Origin: Pseudoduganella lutea
GTDB taxonomy: Bacteria > Pseudomonadota > Gammaproteobacteria > Burkholderiales > Burkholderiaceae_D
NCBI RefSeq assembly: GCF_004209755.1
Contig: NZ_CP035913.1
Span: 5,952,001-6,016,000, forward strand
DNA: 64,000 bases
Direction of reading: 5' to 3'
The notes below the pieces were generated by a model, which was not told the origin of the DNA, did not search any database, and worked only from the letters and a program-made list of their open reading frames with translations. The position numbers were made by a program, and so were the translations under genes. Every line of letters begins with the position of its first letter. Within the stretch, counting starts at the first letter, position 1. Of this stretch, positions 8,424-17,413 are shown one piece after another.

Positions 8424-10766
8424 ATGACATTCAAATGCTTGCCCCGCAAGTTGCCACGGCACGCCGTACAGGGATTGCTGATGGCGGGCTGCCTGGCCGC
8501 CGCACCGGCGATGGCGGCCGACAGCGGCCCGGCCGGACTGGCGCACTGGAGCCTGGACGAGAGACGCGGCAGCCAGGCCGCGGACAGCGTGTCCGGCCGG
8601 CGCGATCCGGTCGACCACGTATTCAACAAGGCGCGCTTCAAGCCCGATTCCGATCCGTTCTGGCGCGCGCCCGGCGCTTGTGTCCGGAACGGCTGCCTGC
8701 TGTTCGACGGCTACTCGACCGACGTGACGGCGCCGCCCCTGGCCACGGCGGCGCTGCGACGCGGCTTCACGCTGAGCGCATGGGTCGCGCCGCATGCCTT
8801 CGAGTGGGGCGATGGCGGCCATTACTCGGCCTTCCTCAGCCAGTTCGACGGGCAGGCAAAGCAGGGCTTTATCTTCGGCATGTATCGCTTCGGGACCTGG
8901 GGCATGAAGCTCGGTTTCGGCGGTGCCATCGTCGACGTGCGCGTCACGGATCGCAAGCTGCCCCGCGATCGCTGGTCGCATGTCGCCGCGAGCTACGACC
9001 CGGCGGCGCGGCAGGTGGCCCTGTTCCTCGACGGCGAGCGCGTGGCGGTGGCCGCGGCGCCGGCCGGGGGCGACTTCGCCATGCCCTCGCTGCCACTGAC
9101 GATCGGCCGCTATTCGCAGCCGGAACGGGTGGGCGGCGTGTTCGAACTCAATACCTTCCTGGGGCTGATGGATGAAGTGCGCATCGGCGGCGGGTCGTCC
9201 ACGGCCGCCGACGTGGCGCGGATCATGCGCGTGGACCTGGCCGCCCGGAACGGCAGGCCGCCGCGGCTGGAGCCGTCGGATGTGACGATCCCGGCCAGCA
9301 CCTTCGAAGGCGACCGGTACCGCCCGCAATACCACCTGATGCCGGCGGCGGGCTGGATGAACGAACCGCACGCGCCGTTCCATCACCAGGGCCAGTACCA
9401 CCTGTTCTTCCAGAAGAATCCGTTCGGGCCGTTCTGGCACCAGATCCACTGGGGCCACTGGGTCAGTCGCGACATGGTGCACTGGCGGGAATTGCCGATT
9501 GCCCTGGCGCCGGAAGACGACGGGCTCGCCACCGACGGCATCTGGTCCGGCAGCGCCACGCATGCGGCCGACGGCACGCCGGTGCTGTTCTTCACGGCCG
9601 GGAACGACAACGCGCGGCCGAACCAGCGCACCGGCATGGCCATGCCGTGCGGGGCGACCAGGGCGCCCGACCCCGACCTGGTGTGCTGGAAAAAACATCC
9701 GGTGCCCGTGACGGAGCAGGCGGAGGGGATGGGCCGCTTTGGCGAGTTCCGCGATCCGTTCGTATTCCGCGACGGCACCCGCGAACGCTGGTTCCAGCTG
9801 GTGGGCTCGAACCTGCCCGGCCGCAGCGGCACCGCGCTGGTCTACGAATCGACCGACCTGCGCCACTGGACACCGCGCGGTCCGCTGTTTTCCATCGACG
9901 CCGCACCCTTCGAACACTTCGACAGGACCTGGGAGCTGCCGGTACTGCTGCCGCTCGGCCAGGGCAGCGATGGCCGCCAGCGGCACGTCTTCCTGAACGA
10001 CGTGCGGGGCCAGGCGTATTACTGGATCGGCGTGTTCGACGCGGCCACCGCCCGCTTCGCACCCGACAGCGAAGCGCCGCGGGTGTTCGACCTGGGCGAA
10101 GGGCATTTTTCCGGACCGAGCGGCTTCGTCGATCCGAAAACGGGCCGCACCATCGTGTTTTCCATCGCCCAGGGCGAACGCACGCTGCAGGACGAGCGCG
10201 ATGCCGGCTGGGCCCACAACGGCGGCTTGCCTGTCGTGCTGTCGCTTGGCGCCGATGGCGACCTGCGGCTGGCCCCCATCGCCGAACTCGCCGCGCTGCG
10301 CCGCCAGCCGCTGCTGGCGCTGCAGGGCCCCAGCCTGGCCGATGCGGCGGCGGCGCTCGGCGCGGTACGCGGCGATGGCCTGGAGATCGAACTGGAACTG
10401 GCCCCGACAAGCACGCCCGGAAAGCGCGGCCTCGGCCTGCGCATCGCGCCAGGCGATGCCGAGCGCACCGACCTGTATGTGGACACGGCGCGCGCACGGC
10501 TTGAAATCGACCGGTCGCGCACCGCGCGCGACAAGCCTTACGGCGTGCAGGGCGGCACCTTCGACCTTGCCGGCGAAAACCTGCATCTGCGCGTGTTCCT
10601 CGACCGTTCGATGGTCGAGGCGTATGTCAACGGCCGCAAGAGCCTTACCAGCCGCACGTATCCGACCCGCACGGATGCGGACGGCCTGGCCCTGCTGGCG
10701 CAACCCGGCGATCGCATCGTCTCGCTCAGGGTGTGGGCGATGGGATCGGCCGTAACGAGGAATTGA
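8424..10766 (+). CDS. Secreted LamG-GH32 fructan hydrolase
   Basis: A 780-residue exported protein. The signal peptide covers about residues 1-32 ([17 protein letters not shown]). A LamG/concanavalin-like domain (about 40-270) precedes a GH32 propeller (about 295-600) and a C-terminal beta-sandwich (to 780). Acid residues: RDP at 443-445, acid/base E504 in TWELP. The usual WMNDPNG nucleophile motif reads WMNEPHAP here, with Glu314 where GH32 enzymes have Asp. That is either a subfamily variant or a change in catalysis. It probably cuts levan, inulin or sucrose outside the cytoplasm and feeds the ABC importer or the TonB receptor. GGAGGAG precedes the ATG; operator O2 lies 45 bases upstream. 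Confidence 0.88.
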   Translation: MTFKCLPRKLPRHAVQGLLMAGCLAAAPAMAADSGPAGLAHWSLDERRGSQAADSVSGRRDPVDHVFNKARFKPDSDPFWRAPGACVRNGCLLFDGYSTDVTAPPLATAALRRGFTLSAWVAPHAFEWGDGGHYSAFLSQFDGQAKQGFIFGMYRFGTWGMKLGFGGAIVDVRVTDRKLPRDRWSHVAASYDPAARQVALFLDGERVAVAAAPAGGDFAMPSLPLTIGRYSQPERVGGVFELNTFLGLMDEVRIGGGSSTAADVARIMRVDLAARNGRPPRLEPSDVTIPASTFEGDRYRPQYHLMPAAGWMNEPHAPFHHQGQYHLFFQKNPFGPFWHQIHWGHWVSRDMVHWRELPIALAPEDDGLATDGIWSGSATHAADGTPVLFFTAGNDNARPNQRTGMAMPCGATRAPDPDLVCWKKHPVPVTEQAEGMGRFGEFRDPFVFRDGTRERWFQLVGSNLPGRSGTALVYESTDLRHWTPRGPLFSIDAAPFEHFDRTWELPVLLPLGQGSDGRQRHVFLNDVRGQAYYWIGVFDAATARFAPDSEAPRVFDLGEGHFSGPSGFVDPKTGRTIVFSIAQGERTLQDERDAGWAHNGGLPVVLSLGADGDLRLAPIAELAALRRQPLLALQGPSLADAAAALGAVRGDGLEIELELAPTSTPGKRGLGLRIAPGDAERTDLYVDTARARLEIDRSRTARDKPYGVQGGTFDLAGENLHLRVFLDRSMVEAYVNGRKSLTSRTYPTRTDADGLALLAQPGDRIVSLRVWAMGSAVTRN

Positions 10767-10767
10767 G

Positions 10768-11907
10768 ATGGCAACCATTGCATTGCAGGGCGTCGGCAAG
10801 ACCTACCCTGGGAAGGAATCGCACTACATCCAGCGCAACGTGGACTTCACGATCGCCGATGGGGAATTCGTCGTGCTCGTGGGCCCGTCCGGCTGCGGCA
10901 AGTCGACGCTGCTGCGCATGATCGCCGGGCTGGAGGACATCAGCGAAGGCGACATCCGCATCGATGGCGAGCGGGTCAACGACACGCCACCGGCGCAGCG
11001 CGGCCTGTCGATGGTGTTCCAGAGCTATGCGCTGTATGCACACATGAGCGTGTTCGAGAACATCGCCTTCGGGCTGAAACTGGCCCGCGTGCCCAGGGCG
11101 GAAATCAAGGTCGCGGTGCACGCGGTGGCGAAGATGCTGCAGATGGAGCACCTGCTCGACCGGCGGCCGCCGCAATTGTCCGGCGGGCAGCGACAGCGCG
11201 TGGCGATCGGCCGCGCCATCGTGCGCAAGCCGCGCGCCTTCCTGTTCGACGAGCCGCTGTCGAATCTCGATGCCGCGCTGCGGGCCGACATGCGTGTGGA
11301 GATCGCGCGGCTGCACAAGCAGCTCGGCGCCACCATGGTGTATGTGACGCACGACCAGGTCGAGGCCATGACGCTGGCCGACCGCATCGTGGTGCTGGGC
11401 CCCGCTGGCGTGCAGCAGATCGGCGCACCGATGTTCCTGTACGAGCGGCCGGCCAATGTGTTCGTGGCAGGCTTCATCGGCAGTCCCAAGATGAACCTCG
11501 TGCCCGGCACCCTCGACACGGCCGGTGGCCTGCAGGTAGGCGGCTGCCGGCTGCCGTGGCGTGAAGGCGCCGCGGGCGAGGCGGGCCACGTCACCGTCGG
11601 CATGCGGCCGGAGCACCTGGTGCCCCGGCCGGACGGCGCGATCCGCGGCGAGGTCCTGCTGGTCGAACGGCTCGGCGCGGAATCGTATGTGCACCTGGCA
11701 GTGCCGGGGCTCGACAAGCCGCTGATGGTGGTGGTGCAGGGCGAGCCGCCTGCCGCGCGCTCGGCGTGGGCGGTCAGCCCGGTGCCAGGCACGCTGCACG
11801 TGTTCGACAGCGCCGGCCTGCGTATCGAAGTACCGGGCACCGCGGCAAGCGCCGGGAATGCATTCGGATCAACCGCCGGCACGGCCGGCATTTCGGAGGT
11901 GGCATGA
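10768..11907 (+). CDS. CUT1 ABC transporter ATPase, MalK/UgpC-type
   Basis: A 379-residue ATPase that energises the sugar importer. Seen: Walker [10 protein letters not shown] (about 38-46), Q-loop [13 protein letters not shown], signature [14 protein letters not shown], Walker [14 protein letters not shown]-loop VYVTHDQ, then a C-terminal TOBE/regulatory domain (about 235-350) as in MalK. The permeases (5424, 6488) lack an ATPase in their own unit, so this is the natural partner. It starts one base after the GH32 stop and overlaps the kinase start by ATGA. The last 25 residues are low-complexity Ala/Gly/Thr. Confidence 0.92.
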   Translation: MATIALQGVGKTYPGKESHYIQRNVDFTIADGEFVVLVGPSGCGKSTLLRMIAGLEDISEGDIRIDGERVNDTPPAQRGLSMVFQSYALYAHMSVFENIAFGLKLARVPRAEIKVAVHAVAKMLQMEHLLDRRPPQLSGGQRQRVAIGRAIVRKPRAFLFDEPLSNLDAALRADMRVEIARLHKQLGATMVYVTHDQVEAMTLADRIVVLGPAGVQQIGAPMFLYERPANVFVAGFIGSPKMNLVPGTLDTAGGLQVGGCRLPWREGAAGEAGHVTVGMRPEHLVPRPDGAIRGEVLLVERLGAESYVHLAVPGLDKPLMVVVQGEPPAARSAWAVSPVPGTLHVFDSAGLRIEVPGTAASAGNAFGSTAGTAGISEVA

Positions 11908-12872
11908 TCATTGTTTGTGGTGAAGCGTTGTTCGATGTGTTTACCGACGGCGAGTCGGCGGCCGGGTTCGCCCTCGCGGCGCGCATCGGCGGGTCGCCGT
12001 TCAACGTGGCGGCGGGGCTGGCCCGACTGGGCACGGCGCCGCGATTCTTTGGCGGCCTGTCGCGCGACCAGTTCGGCCGCAAGCTTGCCGCTGCGCTGGA
12101 ACGGGAAGGCGTCGACCTCTCGTGCGCGCCGCGGCCGGATGCCGCGACGGCGCTGGTGGCGGTCGACGTGGATGCCGAAGGTGTGCCGGCCTACACGCTG
12201 TATGGCAGCGCGACGGCCGAGCGCATGGTCATGCCCGCCGACCTGGCACGCGTGCCGGAAGACGCCGCGGCCATCCATGTCGGCTCCTACTGCATGGCGG
12301 TCGAGCCGGTCGCATCCACGCTGCGGGCACTGGTGGCGCGCCAGCGCCACCGCAGCCTGATCGCGTTCGATCCCAACGTGCGCCTGACGATCCAGCCGGA
12401 CCGCGCCGTGTGGCAGGCGGCCGTGGCCTGGATGCTGCCGATGACCGACCTGCTGAAGATCAGCAACGAGGATATCGGGCACCTCTATCCCGGCATGGCC
12501 CCGCAGGCCTTCATCGACCATGCGCTGGCCGCGGGAGTGGCGCTCGTCGTCGTCACCCGGGGCGGGCACGGTGTGCTGGCCGTCACCGCGGCGCTGGCCC
12601 CGCTGGACCTGCCGGCCGCGCCGGTCGACGTCGTCGACACCGTCGGTGCCGGTGACACGTTCCAGGCCGCGCTGCTGTCCTGGCTGTCGCGACACGGCCT
12701 GCTGGCACGCACGGCCTTGCAGGCGCTGGATGCACGGACACTGCGCGAAGCACTCGCATTCGCCGGCCGTGCGGCGGCCATTACCTGTTCGCGGCGCGGC
12801 GCGGACCTGCCCAGGCTGGAGGAGGTGGCAAGGAGGTGGCAACTACCGGCTGAACCGGCCGCGCAGTCATGA
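11904..12872 (+). CDS. PfkB-family sugar kinase, fructokinase candidate
   Basis: A 322-residue ribokinase-family enzyme that would phosphorylate the monosaccharide released inside the cell. It opens with [13 protein letters not shown], carries the first PfkB signature around residues 31-45 ([15 protein letters not shown]) and the second, DTVGAGDTF (about 247-255), which holds the catalytic Asp and anion hole. GEALFD and GGSPFNVA resemble bacterial fructokinases, which fits the GH32 context. The start ATGA overlaps the ATPase stop. Its own stop codon (12870-12872) is the first three bases of operator O3. Confidence 0.88.
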   Translation: MIIVCGEALFDVFTDGESAAGFALAARIGGSPFNVAAGLARLGTAPRFFGGLSRDQFGRKLAAALEREGVDLSCAPRPDAATALVAVDVDAEGVPAYTLYGSATAERMVMPADLARVPEDAAAIHVGSYCMAVEPVASTLRALVARQRHRSLIAFDPNVRLTIQPDRAVWQAAVAWMLPMTDLLKISNEDIGHLYPGMAPQAFIDHALAAGVALVVVTRGGHGVLAVTAALAPLDLPAAPVDVVDTVGAGDTFQAALLSWLSRHGLLARTALQALDARTLREALAFAGRAAAITCSRRGADLPRLEEVARRWQLPAEPAAQS

Positions 12873-12884
12873 CAACGTTAGACA
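12870..12884. promoter_or_regulatory. LacI-type operator O3
   Basis: TGACAACGTTAGACA, one mismatch from O1/O2, again beginning at the stop codon of the preceding gene and 59 bases before the TonB receptor start. A small hairpin (CCGCC 12903-12907, loop TGAA, GGCGG 12912-12916) follows in the leader. Confidence 0.65.
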
Positions 12885-12943
12885 TCATCAACTCGCTACA
12901 CACCGCCTGAAGGCGGCCGATAATCATAAAAGGAGATGCGGCA

Positions 12944-15790
12944 ATGACCTATTCGTTCAAACCCCATGCAATCAAACGCACCGTCACGCTGTCGGCGGCA
13001 CTGGCGATCCTGCTGGCGCCGGCGTTCGTGTTCGGGCAGCAGCAGGTGGCGCAGGAGGCGGCCGCCGGCGACGGACAAGCCGGCGGCGACGACCCGTCCG
13101 CGGTCGTCATCGTCACCGGTGTCACGCAGGCCACCACCAAGAAGAACGCCACGTTCTCGATCAATACGCTGGGCAGCGAGGAGATCCAGCGCCTCGCGCC
13201 GATGAGCACCGCCGACCTGCTGGCCAACTTCCCCGGCATCTATACCGAGGGCAGCAGCGCGGGCGAGGCGAGCAACAACATCACCGTGCGCGGCCTGCCC
13301 GTCACGGGCGGCTACCGTTTCGCGCCGCAGCTGGTGGACGGCCTGCCGGCCTACGAGGAGCCGGAAGCGCCGTTCATGAACAACGACGTGTTCATCCGCG
13401 ACGACCTCATGACCGAGAGCGTGGAGCTGGTCAAGGGCGGGCCTGGCGGCATCCTTTACTCGAACGGCCTTGGCGCCACGGTCAACCACGTCACGCGCAC
13501 CGGCGGCGACCAGCTCGCGGGCGGCTACAAGATCGAATATGCGGACTACGGTTTTATCCGGCAGGATGCGTTCATCTCCGGTCCGCTTGCCCGGAACCTG
13601 ACCGGCGCCGTCGGCGGTTTCTATCGCCGCAGCGATGGCGTGCGCGATACCGGCTACACGGCCGACAAGGGCGGGCAGGTGCGTGGCAACCTGGTGTACA
13701 CGAGCGATGACCGCAAGACCACCGCGCGCCTGGACGCGCTTCTGATCAACGACCGCACCGCGTTCTTCCAGAACCTGCCGGTCTCCGTGCCGCGGTTCAC
13801 CACGAGCGGCACGCCGGCCAATCCCACGGTGATCAACCAGGACTCGATCCAGCCGCTGGGCATCGATTTCGCCCATGGCACCACGGCGTCGCCCTACAAC
13901 CGGAAGTTCAACATGATCGGCGAATACGGCACGCGCACGGTCGACCAGGCCGACGGCATCCATCCCGACTTCCGCATGCTGACACTGAGTGGCACGCATG
14001 AACTCGACGGCGGCCTGAAACTGTCCGCCGGCCTGCGCCACACCACCGGGAGCAATGGCTTCAATGCGGTCTTCACAGGCAACGATACCGCCTCGTCGCG
14101 CAACTTCCTCAACGCGCGTTACCAGAACGACGTGGTGTCGCCGGCGCATGGCGCGGCGCTGGGCTGCAATCTCGCCAATGCCAAGCTGGCGGGGTTCTTC
14201 AATGTCCCCGCCGGCAATGCCTGCTCCGCCTTCGCCAACATCAGCCGCGAAGACTTCGTCAGCCGCTACAGCAAGGCGACCGGCGTGGCCGCGCGCTATC
14301 TCGACGATGGCAGCGCCGTACCGGCCGGGAAGAACCTGAACTTCCTGATTCCGTTCATCGCCGACGTGGAGGCCTCCAGTACGTCGCTCGACCTGAAGGC
14401 GCAGAAATCGTTCCAGCTGCGGGGCCGGCATGACCTCACGTTCGGCGTGTACAAGAGCCGTTACCGCTACGCGCCCAATTTCCAGCAAAGCCTGCTGGTC
14501 ACCGACGTGGCGGACCAGTCGCGGCTCGTGGACCTGGTGGCCGTCGATGCCCAGGGCAACCGGGTGGGGCCGAGCCTGACGCAGGGCGGGGCGATCCTGC
14601 CGGGGTGGGGCGGTTTCGTCAGCGACATCCGCGGCAACGGCAACGCCGCTTACCTGCTCGACCATTGGGAAGCGTCCGGCAACAGGCTCAAGATCGATGC
14701 GGGCGTGCGCTGGCAGAACCTGAAGGCCGATGCAGTGCGCCGCGACCGCAACACGATCACCGACCTCACGCCCGCCGGCACGGTGGTGGGTTCGACGGCC
14801 GATACCACGGCCGACAACGAAGTAAGCCTGCCGGGCGAAGCGCACCGCCTGAAGGAAACCTTCCACGGCTTCGGCTGGTCGGTGGGCGGCAACTACAGCT
14901 TCAGCAGGGCGCTGGCCGTGTACGGCCTGGCATCGAATTCCTTCCGGCTGCCCAGCCTGCAGGACCTGAACGACCTGGCCACGGCATCCGACATCGTCGT
15001 CAATGGCCAGCAGGTCCAGGTCGACGCGGTCGAACGCATCCGCCAGTACGAGGTGGGCCTGCGTTACCTGACGCGCGGCTTCGGCGCATCCGTGGCGGTG
15101 TTCTACAACAAGTTCTCGCCGCGCAGCGCGGTGAACATCCACAAGGACATCGAGTCGGCGTCGTGCGCCACGCAGGGCGGCGTCACGCAGATCAATTCCT
15201 GCCCCGACGTGGCGCAGCTGTACGGCCGCGGCATCCAGAACGTGGGCACGGAAATCGAGCTGTCGTGGCGGCCCGCCGCCGTCGAGGGGCTGGAACTGAA
15301 GGGCAACTTCGTGCTGCAGAACCCCAAGGTGAAGGGCGCGAACTACACCATCACGCAGGAAGACAAGGACCCGCAAGGCGTGATCACGGGTTACCACTAC
15401 GTGCACGTCAGCGAGGATGGCCGCCGGCCGCGCCGCCTGCCGAAGGTGATGTTCAACCTGATGCCGTCGTTCGACCTGAAGCCGCTGACCGATATTCCGG
15501 TCAGCCTGTATGCGCAGTACCAGCGCTATGGCACGCGCTTCTCCGAAGCGTCGGACAACAACGTGACGCTGTTCCCGGCGTATCACATCGTCAACGCCGG
15601 CGCGCAGTACCAGATGACCGAGCGGTGGCGTGCCCACCTGCACGTGGCCAACCTGACCGACGAGGTGTCGTTCACCGAGGGCGACCCGCTGTTCAGCGAC
15701 CTGCTGTCACCGGATGGCACGCGCAATCGCGGCGTCGCCCGGCCGCTGTTCGGCAGGACCATTCGCTTCAGCCTGACGTACATGTTCTAG
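12944..15790 (+). CDS. TonB-dependent receptor of the fructan-type locus
   Basis: A 948-residue outer-membrane receptor. Signal peptide at about 1-30 (LSAALAILLAPAFVFGQ), plug domain about 65-180 (INTLGSEEIQRLAP, ITVRGLPV, VELVKGGPGGILYSNG), then a 22-strand barrel ending in the aromatic terminal strand FSLTYMF. The Ala/Gly/Asp-rich stretch after the signal is where a TonB box would lie (VVIVTG). AAAAGGAGA precedes the ATG. It carries operator O3 and follows the kinase, so it is read as the outer-membrane entry for the oligosaccharide handled by the locus. Large receptors of this subclass often carry sugars, but the ligand is inferred from context alone. Confidence 0.92.
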   Translation: MTYSFKPHAIKRTVTLSAALAILLAPAFVFGQQQVAQEAAAGDGQAGGDDPSAVVIVTGVTQATTKKNATFSINTLGSEEIQRLAPMSTADLLANFPGIYTEGSSAGEASNNITVRGLPVTGGYRFAPQLVDGLPAYEEPEAPFMNNDVFIRDDLMTESVELVKGGPGGILYSNGLGATVNHVTRTGGDQLAGGYKIEYADYGFIRQDAFISGPLARNLTGAVGGFYRRSDGVRDTGYTADKGGQVRGNLVYTSDDRKTTARLDALLINDRTAFFQNLPVSVPRFTTSGTPANPTVINQDSIQPLGIDFAHGTTASPYNRKFNMIGEYGTRTVDQADGIHPDFRMLTLSGTHELDGGLKLSAGLRHTTGSNGFNAVFTGNDTASSRNFLNARYQNDVVSPAHGAALGCNLANAKLAGFFNVPAGNACSAFANISREDFVSRYSKATGVAARYLDDGSAVPAGKNLNFLIPFIADVEASSTSLDLKAQKSFQLRGRHDLTFGVYKSRYRYAPNFQQSLLVTDVADQSRLVDLVAVDAQGNRVGPSLTQGGAILPGWGGFVSDIRGNGNAAYLLDHWEASGNRLKIDAGVRWQNLKADAVRRDRNTITDLTPAGTVVGSTADTTADNEVSLPGEAHRLKETFHGFGWSVGGNYSFSRALAVYGLASNSFRLPSLQDLNDLATASDIVVNGQQVQVDAVERIRQYEVGLRYLTRGFGASVAVFYNKFSPRSAVNIHKDIESASCATQGGVTQINSCPDVAQLYGRGIQNVGTEIELSWRPAAVEGLELKGNFVLQNPKVKGANYTITQEDKDPQGVITGYHYVHVSEDGRRPRRLPKVMFNLMPSFDLKPLTDIPVSLYAQYQRYGTRFSEASDNNVTLFPAYHIVNAGAQYQMTERWRAHLHVANLTDEVSFTEGDPLFSDLLSPDGTRNRGVARPLFGRTIRFSLTYMF

Positions 15791-16366
15791 CGGGCGCATG
15801 GCAACGCGGGCGGTGGAGCGGCGGATGTTCATGCCGGCCACGCTCGGAGGTCCGGGTTGCGAGCCGATGCAGCCCTTTGCAACGGTAAAGTCCGGGCTTT
15901 CATGCCCGGTGCCGTGCCGGTCGGGTGGCGCAGATGGTGGCAAGCCGCTGCGGCCCGTCCGGCCATCGCCCCTGGCAGTGTTGCCGCCGCCGGCAGGGCG
16001 GAGACGATCCGCCCGGCACGGGCGATGCGGAGCCGCCAGTGCCTGCTGATACGCAAAGTGACGCAGGGTTTGGTAACGCTATCCTGGCCCACTAATCCAT
16101 GTTTAGTATCGATGCCAATCACTTTTATTCGTGCACCGATCACCATATCGGTATCGCTGCAAGCTGGAACTGCACCTTCCGGAACCCGTTTTCACTCTAT
16201 GGCAACGATTTCATAGCGTATCGCAGGATGCCTGAGATTGAAGCGACAGTTGTGACAGCTTCGCAACATTTTCTCTAACATTCCCGTACCATAAATGTTT
16301 GCGCTATCTTAGCGATCGGCACCACCCGGTATGGGTGGCGATCCACATAAAAACACAGGAGATAGC
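15791..16366. other. 576-base gap between TonB receptor and esterase
   Basis: No convincing gene. A perfect hairpin (CCGGGC 15892-15897, GCCCGG 15904-15909) could end the receptor transcript but lacks a T-run. From about 16040 the sequence becomes AT-richer, as promoters here do, and another hairpin (CCACCC 16322-16327, GGGTGG 16333-16338) sits in the leader of the esterase. Confidence 0.5.
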
Positions 16367-17323
16367 ATGAACCGAACACAGTGGTGGACCCGGGGCGCGG
16401 TGCGCCCGGCGCTGGGCGCGATGGCAATGGCCTGGACGATGGCCTCGCCCGCAATGGCGCAGAACGACAAGATGGTACCGATCGCGACGCCGCAGCAGAA
16501 GGAGGCGATCGTGCTCGGCACCGGCGCGCTGCCCGGCGCCACCGCGGCCGAAAGCTGGCACACCCAGTATGGCAGCACGTTCGCCCGTAACGTCACGGTG
16601 GCCACGCTGACGCCGTTCCTGCCGGCGCCGGGCAAGGCCACCGGCGCGGCAGTGATCGTGGCGCCGGGCGGCGGCTTTCGCACGCTGTCGATGAACAACG
16701 AAGGGTGGGACGTCGCAAAGGCGCTGGCCGGCAAGGGCGTGGCCGCCTTCGTGCTGAAATACCGCCTGAACCAGACACCGGCGGACATGGCCGGCTTCGA
16801 GCGCTCGATGGCGGAAATGTTTTCCGCGACGGCGAAGCGCCCGCCGGCGCCGCAAGATCCCGGCACCACCTATGCACCGCAGATCGCCGACGCGCGGGCC
16901 GCCTTCGCGCTCGTGCGTTCACGGGCGGCAGCATGGCACGTGGATGCCGACCGCATCGGCATGCTGGGCTTCTCGGCCGGCGCCATGCTCACCATGGCGA
17001 CGGCATTGCACGGCGAGGACGCGAAGCCGGCCTTCATCGGTAACATCTACGGGCCGCTCTCGGCCGTCACCGTGCCGGCCGATGCGCCGCCGCTGTTCGT
17101 GGCGCTGGCCGCGGACGATCCCTTCTTCGCCAACGCAGGCTATGGCCTGATCGACAGCTGGCGCAGCGCGAAGCGCCCGGTCGAGTTCCACCTGTTCGAA
17201 CAGGGCGGCCACGGGTTCGGCATGTACCCGAAGAGCACCACGAGCACCGGCTGGTTCGACGGCTACGTGCGCTGGCTGGGCATGCACGGCTACCTGCAGC
17301 CGAAGCGCCAGCAGGTTCAGTAA
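16367..17323 (+). CDS. Secreted alpha/beta-hydrolase, esterase-like
   Basis: A 318-residue exported protein. Signal peptide about 1-31 (GAMAMAWTMASPAMAQ). The alpha/beta-hydrolase fold shows an oxyanion-type GGG motif (APGGGFRTLS), nucleophile elbow GFSAG, an acid in AADDPFF and a C-terminal catalytic His in GGHGFGMY, as in BD-FAE/acetyl-xylan-esterase-like and dienelactone-hydrolase-like enzymes. AGGAGATAGC precedes the ATG at 16367. It lies 90 bases before a TonB receptor on the same strand and may form a unit with it, removing acyl groups from a plant-derived ligand. The substrate cannot be told from the sequence. Confidence 0.82.
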   Translation: MNRTQWWTRGAVRPALGAMAMAWTMASPAMAQNDKMVPIATPQQKEAIVLGTGALPGATAAESWHTQYGSTFARNVTVATLTPFLPAPGKATGAAVIVAPGGGFRTLSMNNEGWDVAKALAGKGVAAFVLKYRLNQTPADMAGFERSMAEMFSATAKRPPAPQDPGTTYAPQIADARAAFALVRSRAAAWHVDADRIGMLGFSAGAMLTMATALHGEDAKPAFIGNIYGPLSAVTVPADAPPLFVALAADDPFFANAGYGLIDSWRSAKRPVEFHLFEQGGHGFGMYPKSTTSTGWFDGYVRWLGMHGYLQPKRQQVQ

Positions 17324-17340
17324 GCAGATCCGCCCGGACA

Positions 17341-17393
17341 GGCGGCGGGGAGTGGGGGCGCCCGAAAGCGCGCCACCGCTCCCACGCGCCGCC
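17341..17393 (+). promoter_or_regulatory. Large GC-rich hairpin between esterase and TonB receptor
   Basis: GGCGGCG at 17341-17347 can pair with CGCCGCC at 17387-17393. Inside it GGGAG pairs with CTCCC, and GGCGC (17357-17361) with GCGCC (17370-17374). The fold fills the gap between the two genes. With no T-run after it, an mRNA stabiliser or attenuator is more likely than a simple terminator. Confidence 0.4.
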
Positions 17394-17413
17394 ACAAAAA
17401 CACTGGAGACGAC

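Noticed and set aside
12896..15643. Long minus-strand frame opposite the first TonB receptor
   Set aside because: Arg/Val/His-rich shadow translation without domains; TonB plug and barrel motifs are on the + strand.
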